Below are positions 8,475-16,130 of a DNA stretch of 41,243 nt, piece after piece; the first letter of the stretch is position 1, and every line of letters begins with the position of its first letter. The translations under genes and the position numbers were made by a program. Origin of the DNA: an uncultured Clostridium sp. (lineage in GTDB: Bacteria; Bacillota; Clostridia; TANB77; CAG-508); assembly GCA_947061115.1 (NCBI GenBank), contig CAMSMU010000007.1:1-41243 (forward strand). The letters run 5' to 3'. Under the pieces are notes generated by a model, which did not search any database, was not told the DNA's origin, and was given only the letters and a program-made list of their open reading frames with translations.

Positions 8475-8630
8475 TTAGCTATTTAATGCTGTTACTTTGC
8501 TTTCTCTATAATATTTTGCTATTAATTCATCTAATTGTATGCTTATATTGTATATTACTCCGTAATCTTCATTTTTTAATATAGCATTATCAAGTTTTTC
8601 TTTCATTTCATTTATTTCTTTATCTAGCAT
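8475..8630 (-). CDS. Spo0E-like aspartyl-phosphate phosphatase
   Basis: A 51-residue protein starting MLDKEINEMKEKLDN. It carries SIQLDELIAKYYR, the S-x-x-L-D-x-L-I signature of the Spo0E family (PF09388), after a first predicted helix, giving the two-helix hairpin of that family. In Bacillus, Spo0E proteins dephosphorylate Spo0A-P and delay sporulation. The start codon has an AGGAGA site seven bases away and a TTGACA-N17-TATTTT promoter just upstream. Three Spo0A-box-like heptamers lie a further 50 bases up, so feedback control by Spo0A is plausible. It is a one-gene unit in a gap between the pilins and the M16 genes. Confidence 0.82.
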   Translation of the reverse strand: MLDKEINEMKEKLDNAILKNEDYGVIYNISIQLDELIAKYYRESKVTALNS

Positions 8631-8660
8631 ATTATTTCTCCTATTTTTTTATTCTATTTT

Positions 8661-8689
8661 AAAATACCATTTTTTTACAAAATTGTCAA
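8661..8689 (-). promoter_or_regulatory. Promoter of the Spo0E-like gene
   Basis: TTGACA (8689-8684), 17-base spacer, TATTTT (8666-8661) on the minus strand, about 30 bases before the ATG. Confidence 0.65.
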
Positions 8690-8728
8690 TAATATTTGTG
8701 TATATTTTTACATTTTTTACCATTTTTT

Positions 8729-8755
8729 GTCGACTAATTTCGACATACTTCGACA
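8729..8755 (-). promoter_or_regulatory. Tandem Spo0A boxes upstream of the Spo0E-like gene
   Basis: On the minus strand TGTCGAA occurs at 8755-8749 and 8745-8739, and the plus strand shows a near match TGTCGAC at 8729-8735. The sites repeat every 10 bases, one helical turn, so all face the same side of the DNA. TGTCGAA is the core of the Spo0A box. They lie about 40-66 bases upstream of the -35 of the Spo0E-like gene. Confidence 0.6.
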
Positions 8756-8805
8756 ATAGTGTTATGCTAGTAAATACTGAATTGTTTTTAAAATCTAGTT
8801 GTTTA

Positions 8806-10065
8806 TTATTTTCTTATTATAGATATAGCTGACATTTCATCTTTAAATATTTGTTTTTGAATATTTTTTACATAATCAATGTTTATATTATTAAATATAT
8901 CAATATATTCCAATGTATTTATACCTTTTATACTATCTTGCAGAAACATTTTTCCTATATCTTCAACGTCATTATATTCTGATATATATTCTCCATATAA
9001 AGCTTTTTTACTTCTGCTGAAATCCTCTTCTGTTATTTCTTTATTATTTAAAGTATTTACTACTATATCATGTACTTTTTCTGGATTTTCTGACATTCCT
9101 GCTATTACTACATGTGAATATTCATGCGAAAATTCATAGTCCATATCTAATGACGTAAGTAATAATCCATCATTATACATATTTTGGTATGTCTCTGAAC
9201 TTCTACCAATTAGACTATTTAGTATTATTTGTATTGCTACCTGTTTTTTTATTTTATTTTCATCTTTTAATATATCTTTATATCCTATCATAAATAATGG
9301 CATATTAACATCCATTTTTTGTTCATTTATTGGTTTATTTATTTTTTCTTCAAATGCTGGATATATTCTTTTTATTTCACCTAATTTTTCTTTTGATAAT
9401 AATCTTTTTTTTACTTCTTCTACTATTTTTTCTGGTTCAAAATCACCACTTATGCACATTATCATATTTGATGGATGGTAAAATGTATTATAGCAGGAAT
9501 ATAATATTTCTTTTGTTATATGGCTTATTGATTCTACAGTTCCTGTTATATCTCGTTTTATTGGATTTTCTGTATACAAACAGTCCATCAAATTTATATA
9601 TAACCTCCAACCTGGCTCATCATCATATCTTCCTATTTCTTGACCTATAATCCCTCTTTCCTTTTCAACATTTTCATCTGTAAAATATGGATGTTGCACA
9701 TAGTCCATTAATTCATCTAAACCTTCATAAAAGTTGCTTGTAGATCCGAATAAATAGGCTGTGTGATCATTTGTTGTATATGCATTAGCATCTAACCCTA
9801 ATGCCATTAGCTTATATAAACTGTCTTCTCCATTTTCTTGTTCAAACATTTTATGTTCTAAGTAATGTGCTACACCATCTGGTACTTGAACCTCATTTCC
9901 TGTTTTAGGTTCTATAAAATGATTGTCTATTGATCCAAATTTTGTTCCCCATATTATATATTTTTTCTCTGTATTCTTTTTTGGTATTATAATAATTTGC
10001 ATTCCATTTTCTAATGTTTCTTTATATACTTTTTCTTTTATTTGTTTATTTTCTATAACTTTCAT
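8806..10065 (-). CDS. M16 zinc peptidase, YmfH type
   Basis: 419 residues. The inverted zinc motif HxxEH is present as H67-Y-L-E-H71 in GVAHYLEHKMFE, with the downstream glutamate in the EKERGIIGQEI helix near residue 147. These are the residues of active pitrilysin/insulinase-family peptidases. It lacks a signal peptide, so it acts in the cytoplasm. It sits two bases after a second M16 protein lacking the zinc motif, the arrangement of Bacillus YmfF-YmfH, where an inactive and an active subunit form a heterodimer. The ATG has an AGGAGGCAGAATAAT-type site inside the end of the upstream gene. Physiological substrate unknown. Confidence 0.9.
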   Translation of the reverse strand: MKVIENKQIKEKVYKETLENGMQIIIIPKKNTEKKYIIWGTKFGSIDNHFIEPKTGNEVQVPDGVAHYLEHKMFEQENGEDSLYKLMALGLDANAYTTNDHTAYLFGSTSNFYEGLDELMDYVQHPYFTDENVEKERGIIGQEIGRYDDEPGWRLYINLMDCLYTENPIKRDITGTVESISHITKEILYSCYNTFYHPSNMIMCISGDFEPEKIVEEVKKRLLSKEKLGEIKRIYPAFEEKINKPINEQKMDVNMPLFMIGYKDILKDENKIKKQVAIQIILNSLIGRSSETYQNMYNDGLLLTSLDMDYEFSHEYSHVVIAGMSENPEKVHDIVVNTLNNKEITEEDFSRSKKALYGEYISEYNDVEDIGKMFLQDSIKGINTLEYIDIFNNINIDYVKNIQKQIFKDEMSAISIIRK

Positions 10066-10066
10066 A

Positions 10067-11284
10067 TTATTCTGCCTCCTTACTATCTAAGTTTGAATCA
10101 AGAAAATATATTGTATCTATACTTACTTTATTAGCTACTTTAATAACATCTTCTATTTTTACTTTTTGAAGCATATTGCAATATTCTGTTATGTTTATAT
10201 CTTCTTCAGATAGTTTTTGGTCAAAATAATATGCTATCATGTCTTCCTGTGATTCTGGTATCAAATTCACTGATGCTGTTATAAGTTTTTTTGCCGCTTC
10301 AAATTCTTTAGTTGTTATATTACCTTTTTTCATTTCTTCTAACTGTTCTTTTATAATTTTTAATGCTTTTTCATAATTTTCAATTTCTATTCCTGTTTGT
10401 ATTAATATAAAGTTTTGTCTTCTTACATATGATGATCCTGCTGTATATGCTAAGCTTGCTTTTTCACGTACATTTTGGAATAATTTTGAATTTGCCCCAC
10501 CACCTAATATTGTGTTATATACAGATACTGCTGGTTTATCTTCATCTGGAACATTTAATCCTATCATTAACTTTCCTTGGACTACATCTAAGCTTTCTCT
10601 TACTTTCTTTTCAGTTGCATGAGGCATATGTTTTATATTTATTTTTTCTATTTCTTTACTTTCTACTTTTGGTATTTTTATATCTTCTATATTTTCTCCT
10701 GATAAAAATAAATCTATTCTACATTTGTTTATTAGCTCTTTATAGTATTCATATAAACTTTTTGCGTCTATTTTATCTATGTCCTCTATATATCCATATT
10801 TATATAGTGAATATGGCTCTCCCTTAAACATTTCCTCTATGCATCTATCTTTTGCATATAGTGATTTATTGTCTTTTTTAGAAAGTAACATTTTCTTTAG
10901 ATTTTCTTTTTCTTGTTCTACATATTCTTTCTTAAAACTTTCATTTTCTACTAATGGATTTAGAGCTATATCTAAAAGTAAATTTATTCCTTCTTGCAAT
11001 AAATTTTCATTTGATAATGTATATATATTGTCTATAGTTTCTAAATAAAATTTTAGAGTATGATAATTACCAATTTTATCTACACCACAGTTAAAACCTG
11101 CTCCATACATTTCTTCTAATTTTTTTGATATTTTTTCTTGTGTATTTAAATTTTTAGTGCCTCTTCTTAAAACTGATGCAAGTAATGCATTTTTAGTTAC
11201 AGTAGATCTTTCTAATGGTACTGTTAAAAATAATGCATATAAATTTGTTTTAAATCTATTTGTTTTTAATTTTGTTATTTTCAT
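10067..11284 (-). CDS. Inactive M16 partner subunit, YmfF type
   Basis: 405 residues from the ATG at 11284, which has an AAAGGA site ten bases upstream. An earlier in-frame codon at 11338 would overlap the preceding gene by 35 bases and has no site. The N-terminal M16 fold is recognisable (TKNALLASVLRRGTKNLNTQ, LEEMYGAGFNCG) but the HxxEH zinc motif is absent where expected. The second domain (VVQGKLMIGLNVPDEDKPAV, LGGGANSKLFQNVREKASLAYT) keeps the conserved R-x-x-x-x-LAY pattern of the C-terminal M16 half, which helps bind substrate. It likely pairs with the active M16 enzyme encoded two bases downstream. Confidence 0.85.
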   Translation of the reverse strand: MKITKLKTNRFKTNLYALFLTVPLERSTVTKNALLASVLRRGTKNLNTQEKISKKLEEMYGAGFNCGVDKIGNYHTLKFYLETIDNIYTLSNENLLQEGINLLLDIALNPLVENESFKKEYVEQEKENLKKMLLSKKDNKSLYAKDRCIEEMFKGEPYSLYKYGYIEDIDKIDAKSLYEYYKELINKCRIDLFLSGENIEDIKIPKVESKEIEKINIKHMPHATEKKVRESLDVVQGKLMIGLNVPDEDKPAVSVYNTILGGGANSKLFQNVREKASLAYTAGSSYVRRQNFILIQTGIEIENYEKALKIIKEQLEEMKKGNITTKEFEAAKKLITASVNLIPESQEDMIAYYFDQKLSEEDINITEYCNMLQKVKIEDVIKVANKVSIDTIYFLDSNLDSKEAE

Positions 11285-11303
11285 AATTAATTTTTCCTTT
11301 CTA

Positions 11304-12773
11304 TTAATTAATAGTTTCGTAAATGTCAAAACTGCCAATATTTCCTATGAATTTCATATTATTTTTTATATACTCTCTTGCTTCATATACATATTGATAA
11401 ATTTCACTTTGTTCTTTATCACTTTTATATAATAATATTTGTGTGCCTTTTAAATTTTTTATATCTTCTATAAGTCCTTCTTCGCCTTTAATACCTAAGT
11501 TTCCCTTTAATGGCCAATCATATACACCATTTTCAAGATCATTTAAATATATAGAGTAAAATGGGGCATATGTAGATAATATTATTGTTTCTTTACTATT
11601 ATTTTTTATGTACTCACTTACATCATGCATTTGTTCTCTTGTTTCTTTTTCAACTAGTGCACCATAGAATGGAGAATTTTTATCTGTTATTTCTAATAAC
11701 TTTTTGTAAATATTCATTTCATAAATATTTTTTGCTGATAAAATTATTACAAAGCTTAAAGTAATTAAAGTAATTATTCTTTTTATATTTATTCCCTCTA
11801 TTATTGGTTCTACTAAGTAATTAAGTCCATATATAAGGCTTATAAGCATTATTATTATTGATAATACTATATGATATTCATTTAGTATTGGAATATTTAT
11901 TATTAATGCTCCTATACTAAAGATTATCATTGTTTTAAATATTTTTCTTTGTCCTTTATCTTTTACTGTTTTTATTAATAATATGTATAATATTAATGTT
12001 AACAGAATTACTAATATATATATAATATTTTGAATAAATACTCTATCCATTGTAGTATTACTTTTTGCAAACTCTTTAATTCCTAATATAGTATAATTTA
12101 TAAAGTTATATAAATTATCTATGCAAATTAAATATGCACAATATATTAATAATAAAATACCTGCTACAGCTAGTTGCTTTATTAATGATTTTATATTTTT
12201 TTCTGATAAACTATATATTAATAATACTAAAAAATATCCTGCTGATAGCTTTTGATTGCAAAAAAATACTAAAAATAAAATTATACCTTGTACCATATCT
12301 TTTTTGTTTCCGTTTTGCATTTTGAGAATTAGTAACAGTCCTAACATATATATGCAATATGACATTATATTATAATTAGCACCTGCTGGAAGTATATTAT
12401 ACGTAAAAAGCATTGTTAATATTGTGTATAACAAAGATAATCCTTTATTTATTTTTAGCGTTTTTAATATTTTATATACTAAAAAATAAAATAGTGTTGA
12501 TATAATTAAGTTATATGTTCTAAATATTAATAAATTTGTTCCAAATATTTTAAGAAAAACTTGACCTATATAAAAGAATAATGGTGTTATTATTACATTT
12601 GTATCTTTATATATTGTCATTCCATTCGCCATTTTGTATATATTTAAAAAATTAATTAGTTCATCATTATTATTAATTTTTGCATTATATACTTTTGATG
12701 ATACAAGTAATATAAGAATTAATATTACTATTAAATTATCACGTTTTTTTATAAATTCTGCTACTTTTTTCAT
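11304..12773 (-). CDS. GT-C fold membrane glycosyltransferase-like protein
   Basis: 489 residues with about eleven hydrophobic segments. The first extracytoplasmic loop contains NNDELINFLNIYKMANGMTIYKD followed by TPLFFYIGQVFLKIFG, the layout of GT39/ArnT/PMT-like transferases, in which acidic residues of this loop are catalytic and the mature pattern is DE..Y....M..G..pY.D......PL..Y. The C-terminal 110 residues form a soluble domain (THAPFYSIYLNDLE, WPLKGNLG). These enzymes transfer sugars from polyprenyl phosphates outside the membrane. The acceptor is unknown. The start has a GAAGGATATAAATT site; the gene follows a long structured leader. Confidence 0.7.
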   Translation of the reverse strand: MKKVAEFIKKRDNLIVILILILLVSSKVYNAKINNNDELINFLNIYKMANGMTIYKDTNVIITPLFFYIGQVFLKIFGTNLLIFRTYNLIISTLFYFLVYKILKTLKINKGLSLLYTILTMLFTYNILPAGANYNIMSYCIYMLGLLLILKMQNGNKKDMVQGIILFLVFFCNQKLSAGYFLVLLIYSLSEKNIKSLIKQLAVAGILLLIYCAYLICIDNLYNFINYTILGIKEFAKSNTTMDRVFIQNIIYILVILLTLILYILLIKTVKDKGQRKIFKTMIIFSIGALIINIPILNEYHIVLSIIIMLISLIYGLNYLVEPIIEGINIKRIITLITLSFVIILSAKNIYEMNIYKKLLEITDKNSPFYGALVEKETREQMHDVSEYIKNNSKETIILSTYAPFYSIYLNDLENGVYDWPLKGNLGIKGEEGLIEDIKNLKGTQILLYKSDKEQSEIYQYVYEAREYIKNNMKFIGNIGSFDIYETIN

Positions 12774-12828
12774 AATTTATATCCTTCGTTTATTATTTTA
12801 TATTTTTCTTATTTGTATTGATTCTATT

Positions 12829-13002
12829 TAGGAGAATCCTCCGACTTTTCCTATAAGAACAATAGTGGACTGATTAATATTTGCAAAATAAGAATATATA
12901 GAATTCAGTCCACGTTTAATTGTTCGCGTGCCAAATTTTATTATATAAAATTTGTGTACATTGATTTATATTTAGGAAAGTTCTCCAAACTTTCCTAAAT
13001 AT
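12829..13002 (-). other. Multi-hairpin untranslated region between rpsU and the GT-C gene
   Basis: Four inverted repeats are packed in 175 bases: GGAG/CTCC near 12830-12842; GTGGACTGA (12865-12873) with TCAGTCCAC (12905-12913); CAAATTTTA (12932-12940) with TAAAATTTG (12946-12954); and a 15-base stem at 12968-12982 with 12988-13002. No reading frame is convincing. It could be a structured 5' leader of the GT-C gene, a small RNA, or remnants of palindromic repeats. It does not match any riboswitch I know. Confidence 0.45.
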
Positions 13003-13035
13003 AAAAAATGGAGCGTTAAAACGCCCCCATTTTTT
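13003..13035 (-). terminator. Intrinsic terminator of rpsU
   Basis: A GC-rich stem (GGGGGCGTT / AACGCTCC with one slip) flanked by A-run and T-run immediately after the rpsU stop codon. Confidence 0.8.
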
Positions 13036-13204
13036 AAAACTTTCTTTTTCTAGCTGCCTCTGATTTTTTCTTTCTCTTTACACTAGGTTTTTCGTAGCAT
13101 TCTCTTTTACGTACCTCTTGTAAAACGCCATTTCTAGCACATTGTCTTTTAAACCTTTTTAAGGCATCTTCTATATTTCCATTATTAACTTTTACCTCTG
13201 ACAT
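13034..13204 (-). CDS. rpsU: 30S ribosomal protein S21
   Basis: 56 residues starting [20 protein letters not shown]. The segment [20 protein letters not shown] is the S21 core, and the lysine/arginine-rich tail ([14 protein letters not shown]) is typical of Firmicute S21. S21 binds the 30S platform near the anti-Shine-Dalgarno end and helps initiation. A strong GGAGGGG site precedes the ATG. The gene has its own TTGACA-N18-TATAAT promoter and a terminator, so it is monocistronic here, unlike the rpsU-yqeY arrangement of many Firmicutes. Confidence 0.97.
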   Translation of the reverse strand: MSEVKVNNGNIEDALKRFKRQCARNGVLQEVRKRECYEKPSVKRKKKSEAARKRKF

Positions 13205-13273
13205 GATATCCCCTCCTTCCAGTATTCCTAACTATTGTATGGGATTTTGGGACAATTCCCTCAATACTTAATT

Positions 13274-13303
13274 ATTATATATTATATAATATACCTTTGT
13301 CAA
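13274..13303 (-). promoter_or_regulatory. rpsU promoter
   Basis: TTGACA (13303-13298), 18-base spacer, TATAAT (13279-13274) on the minus strand, about 70 bases before the start codon. Confidence 0.7.
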
Positions 13304-13345
13304 TAGTTGTTTTTCATTTTTTATATAACTAATTTAATAAATATT

Positions 13346-13373
13346 AAAAGAATACCTCGAAAGGTATTCTTTT
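13346..13373 (-). terminator. Intrinsic terminator of htrA
   Basis: Perfect 12-base stem AAAAGAATACCT / AGGTATTCTTTT around a CGAA loop. It is about 130 bases after the htrA stop; between them is another inverted repeat (ATCAGTAAT / ATTACTGAT, 13402-13431). Confidence 0.75.
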
Positions 13374-13501
13374 GAAAATAAAAGGGGATGTTTTTTATCT
13401 TTATCAGTAATCGGAGTAATTAATTACTGATCATGTTTATATTATATTTTAAGTTTTTGTCCTTTTTGTGAACTGTAAGTGATATATTTGCAAAGAATTT
13501 C

Positions 13502-14803
13502 TTAAGGTTGTTCTGCAAGTGTTATATCTACTATTCTTTCTTTTTTGTCCCTATAAATTTTTAGTGTTATTTTATCTCCAATTTGATGAGAATTCTTTAT
13601 TTCATTTAAATCATTCATAGATTTTACTTCTTTTCCATCTGCCTCTATTATTATATCTCCTATCTTTAGTCCTGCTTTTTCTGCTGGTGAATAATCTTCA
13701 ATTGATCTAACATATGCTCCTACTTTTAAATCAAATGTTGGATTTGCTTTTATTGTATTTTCTGTGATATCACTACCTGTTATTCCTATATATGGTCTTT
13801 TTACTTTACTATATTGTATTAAATCTGAATATATAGATTTTGTTGAATTTATAGGTATTGCAAAGCCTAATCCTTCAACTCCTTCTCCTGATACTTTTAG
13901 TGTGTTTATTCCAATAATTTGACCTTTACTATTTACCAATGCTCCTCCACTATTTCCTTCATTTATAGCTGCATCAGTTTGAATAACATTATATGTTTTA
14001 TTGTCTGAATCTGTTACTTGTCTATTTAGTGCACTAATAGAACCTTGACATACTGTACTTTTCATTCCTAATGGGTTACCTATTGTCATACACCATTCGC
14101 CAACTTGAATTGTATCAGAATCTCCTAATTCAGCAGCTTGCAAATCATTTTTTTCTATTTTTATAACTGCTAAATCTGTCTGCTCATCTGTACCAATTAT
14201 TTTTGCTTCATATGGATTATCATCATTATATAAATATACTTGAATTTTACTAGCTTTTCCTACTTCATAATATGAACTAGATGTTGAACTAGATGTTGAA
14301 TCAATAACATGATTATTTGTTAATATATATCCATCTTGGCTAATAATTACACCTGATCCTTCAGCACTTGCAGTTGAAGAACTTCTAGAGAATAGTGAAC
14401 TTACTGAATATTCTACACTTATACCGACTATTGAAGGTAATACCTTTTTAGATACATACACTCCTGTATCAGATATATTAGATAATGATATTAAATCTAA
14501 GTTAACGTTATTATAATCAATATTAGTATCATTGTTTTTTGTAGTAGTTGATGTTTTCCCTATTATATTATTTTTTATTGATGGAACACCAAAGCATGCT
14601 CCAACAACTAATGTAGCACCTACAACACCACTTATAAATGGTATTAATATTTTTTCTGTGAAATTAGATGTAGATTTGTTTTCCTTAACTGTTTTATTAT
14701 GTTTCTTACCATTACTTTTTTCTTTAACAGATTTAAAGCTATTGCTTTCTGAATTTGTTTCACTAGCAGTTGTATTAATAAATTCATTATTATTGTTATC
14801 CAT
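13502..14803 (-). CDS. htrA: HtrA/DegP-family membrane-anchored serine protease
   Basis: 433 residues from the ATG at 14803, which has an AAAGGATATCTT site; an in-frame ATG at 14836 has none. A polar, Asn/Lys-rich cytoplasmic tail of about 55 residues is followed by one transmembrane segment (ILIPFISGVVGATLVVGACF). The protease domain has the triad: His in TNNHVID, Asp in TDLAVIKIE and Ser in NEGNSGGALV. One C-terminal PDZ domain (IGITGSDI to the end, with SPAEKAGLKIGDIIIEADGK) binds exposed C-termini. The family degrades misfolded proteins on the outer face of the membrane. The length and order fit Firmicute HtrA. It has its own terminator. Confidence 0.95.
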   Translation of the reverse strand: MDNNNNEFINTTASETNSESNSFKSVKEKSNGKKHNKTVKENKSTSNFTEKILIPFISGVVGATLVVGACFGVPSIKNNIIGKTSTTTKNNDTNIDYNNVNLDLISLSNISDTGVYVSKKVLPSIVGISVEYSVSSLFSRSSSTASAEGSGVIISQDGYILTNNHVIDSTSSSTSSSYYEVGKASKIQVYLYNDDNPYEAKIIGTDEQTDLAVIKIEKNDLQAAELGDSDTIQVGEWCMTIGNPLGMKSTVCQGSISALNRQVTDSDNKTYNVIQTDAAINEGNSGGALVNSKGQIIGINTLKVSGEGVEGLGFAIPINSTKSIYSDLIQYSKVKRPYIGITGSDITENTIKANPTFDLKVGAYVRSIEDYSPAEKAGLKIGDIIIEADGKEVKSMNDLNEIKNSHQIGDKITLKIYRDKKERIVDITLAEQP

Positions 14804-14926
14804 AAGATATCCTTTCTGAGAACTAATCTCTATCAATTATTTTAACCTATGTAACAATTATAATACAACTATATTGTGAAAAATATGTGAAAAAGATGTT
14901 ACGTTTTGTTGACATTTTTTAACTGT

Positions 14927-15748
14927 CTAATTATTTTCCATGTAGTCAATAATAAATCCTCTAACTACATACTGTGTTACACTACTGCAATTACTATATC
15001 CATCAATTCGCAGTATATTATCATTTATTGTAGCTCCATTGCTAATATAGCCATCTCTATATGATGTTGAATCATGTACAAGTGCTACTCCATCTGACAT
15101 ATATAATAAAGGAGCTTTAAAAGTAAATACATCTTTTGGTATACTTTTTGTAACAGAATATACTCCTTGTCCTGTAAACCTCATGCTTACTTGAATATCA
15201 TATATTTTAATATTATCAAAATATATTATTGGTCTTATATGTACTCCTGTATATCCTGTAGTAGCAGTACCTGATGCTGTATCCATAGTTTCAAAAGTTC
15301 TCCATGAATCTCTATCTGCAATAACATTACTACTGTTTATTTTCATATTGTCTACTTGATTTTGTAAATTATTTAATTCCTGTCTTAGTCCTTCTAATTC
15401 TGATAAAACAGCAGAATTAGGTTCAGAATTTATATTATCTAATGTTATATTCATATTTAATTCTGAAAGCATTTCAATTTCGTTTTTTTGCGATTGTTTA
15501 TATTTATCTACTGCTAATTTTGCTTTATTAATAATTCCATTTTCTCCAAATGCAAATTTTAGTGTTATTCCTGCTAATATTAATAATATTATTATTGTAA
15601 CAACCAATGATATTAATGTTATACCTGCAGACGAGCATTGCTCGCCCCTACAGTTGTTTTTATTATCTTTGTTTTTATTGGGCGACTGATAGTAGCCCCT
15701 ACAATTATTTTTCATATCATTTAATTCTTTTGCCATTTTATTTTTCAT
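14927..15748 (-). CDS. Type IV prepilin-like protein with repeat-extended leader
   Basis: 273 residues. A class III signal is clear: ...CSSAGITLISLVVTII, with the cleavage Gly before ITLISLVV and the hydrophobic helix to about residue 62, but the usual Glu at position 5 is replaced by Ser. After the helix come FGENGIINKAKLAVDKYKQSQ and a predicted coiled coil (LSELEGLRQELNNLQNQVDN). The C-terminal domain (from about residue 150) is beta-rich with no motif I know. The 40-residue pre-cleavage leader is unusually long and contains NNCRG twice, encoded by two copies of a palindromic repeat. The ribosome site AGAAGG fits an ATG at 15736 (MAKELNDM) at least as well as 15748. An attenuator-like leader lies directly upstream. 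Confidence 0.75.
   Translation of the reverse strand: MKNKMAKELNDMKNNCRGYYQSPNKNKDNKNNCRGEQCSSAGITLISLVVTIIILLILAGITLKFAFGENGIINKAKLAVDKYKQSQKNEIEMLSELNMNITLDNINSEPNSAVLSELEGLRQELNNLQNQVDNMKINSSNVIADRDSWRTFETMDTASGTATTGYTGVHIRPIIYFDNIKIYDIQVSMRFTGQGVYSVTKSIPKDVFTFKAPLLYMSDGVALVHDSTSYRDGYISNGATINDNILRIDGYSNCSSVTQYVVRGFIIDYMENN
15630..15703 (-). repeat. Pair of palindromic repeats inside the prepilin leader sequence
   Basis: Two copies, 15630-15652 and 15680-15703. Each reads TGTAGGGGC on the minus strand followed by an inverted arm (GAGCAATGCTCG in one, TACTATCAGTCGCCC in the other). They are 27 bases apart, in the same orientation and in the same reading frame, so both encode Asn-Asn-Cys-Arg-Gly. 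Both lie before the prepilin cleavage site. Confidence 0.75.
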
Positions 15749-15770
15749 CCTTCTTTATAAATTTTCATAC

Positions 15771-15820
15771 AAAAAACTATGCCTTTTAGATTTCTCTAAA
15801 AAGACATAGTTTCTCTATGT
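15771..15820 (-). promoter_or_regulatory. Attenuator: antiterminator and terminator hairpins before the prepilin
   Basis: On the minus strand ACATAG (15820-15815) pairs with CTATGT (15809-15804). The same CTATG is also the base of a longer stem CTATGTCTTTTTAGA / TCTAAAAGGCATAG closed by GAAA and followed by six T (to 15771). The two structures exclude each other, the hallmark of transcription attenuation. A third small stem, CGTAA (15849-15845) with TTACG (15827-15823), overlaps the end of the leader peptide. The same design is found at 41106-41156. Confidence 0.7.
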
Positions 15821-15845
15821 TTACGTAATCTTATTTCATTAAACC

Positions 15846-15899
15846 TTACGATATATATATATATATATATACAGTATCAACAGTTTTAACGTTTTTCAT
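15846..15899 (-). CDS. Leader peptide MKNVKTVDTVYIYIYIS, copy 1
   Basis: A 17-codon ORF with an AAGGA site nine bases upstream of its ATG. Its last third is a Tyr-Ile repeat encoded by a perfect TA microsatellite. The second copy in the window reads MKNAKPIEAVYIYIYIYRKS: at the codons that differ, changes are V/A, T/P, V/I, D/E and T/A, mostly conservative, and the frame is kept up to the repeat. That pattern points to a translated peptide rather than a purely RNA element. It ends about 25 bases before the antiterminator, so ribosome position could choose the downstream hairpin. Confidence 0.6.
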   Translation of the reverse strand: MKNVKTVDTVYIYIYIS

Positions 15900-16052
15900 T
15901 TGTATTTTTCCTTTTTATATTTTTATTTATTTTATCATATGTTTTATATTTTTTCTATATCACTTATTTGACAATTTGGCATCCTCTATTTCTCTTACAT
16001 ACAATTGACATTTTTATGTTTTCTATTTCTTCTATATCTTTTGCTATAAGTC

Positions 16053-16098
16053 AAAAAAATCGTTCGTCAAATTATATTATAATTCGACAAACGATTTC
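16053..16098 (-). terminator. Intrinsic terminator after the M23 peptidase gene
   Basis: Long stem: AAATCGTTTGTCGAATTATAA pairs with the arm TTATAATTTGACGAACGATTT with few mismatches, followed by a run of seven T on the minus strand. The remaining part of the 15900-16052 gap shows no coding sequence; a promoter for the leader RNA must lie there but none is consensus. Confidence 0.85.
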
Positions 16099-16130
16099 AT
16101 TTTTATTAAATTCTTATATTTTAATATTTT

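Noticed and set aside
10429-11048. Plus-strand open frames rich in Leu, Phe and Tyr opposite minus-strand genes
   Set aside because: These are antisense shadows of AT-rich genes (here and throughout the window); they lack ribosome sites and recognisable domains.
12829-13002. T-box leader before the GT-C gene
   Set aside because: There is no TGGNACCGCG T-box motif or specifier loop, and no terminator abuts the start codon.
15771-15899. c-di-GMP riboswitch before the prepilin gene
   Set aside because: Neither the GEMM-I core (GCAAACC with GGGACGCAAAGCC) nor the class II CCGACC-type core is present. The 5' half reads better as a translated leader peptide.
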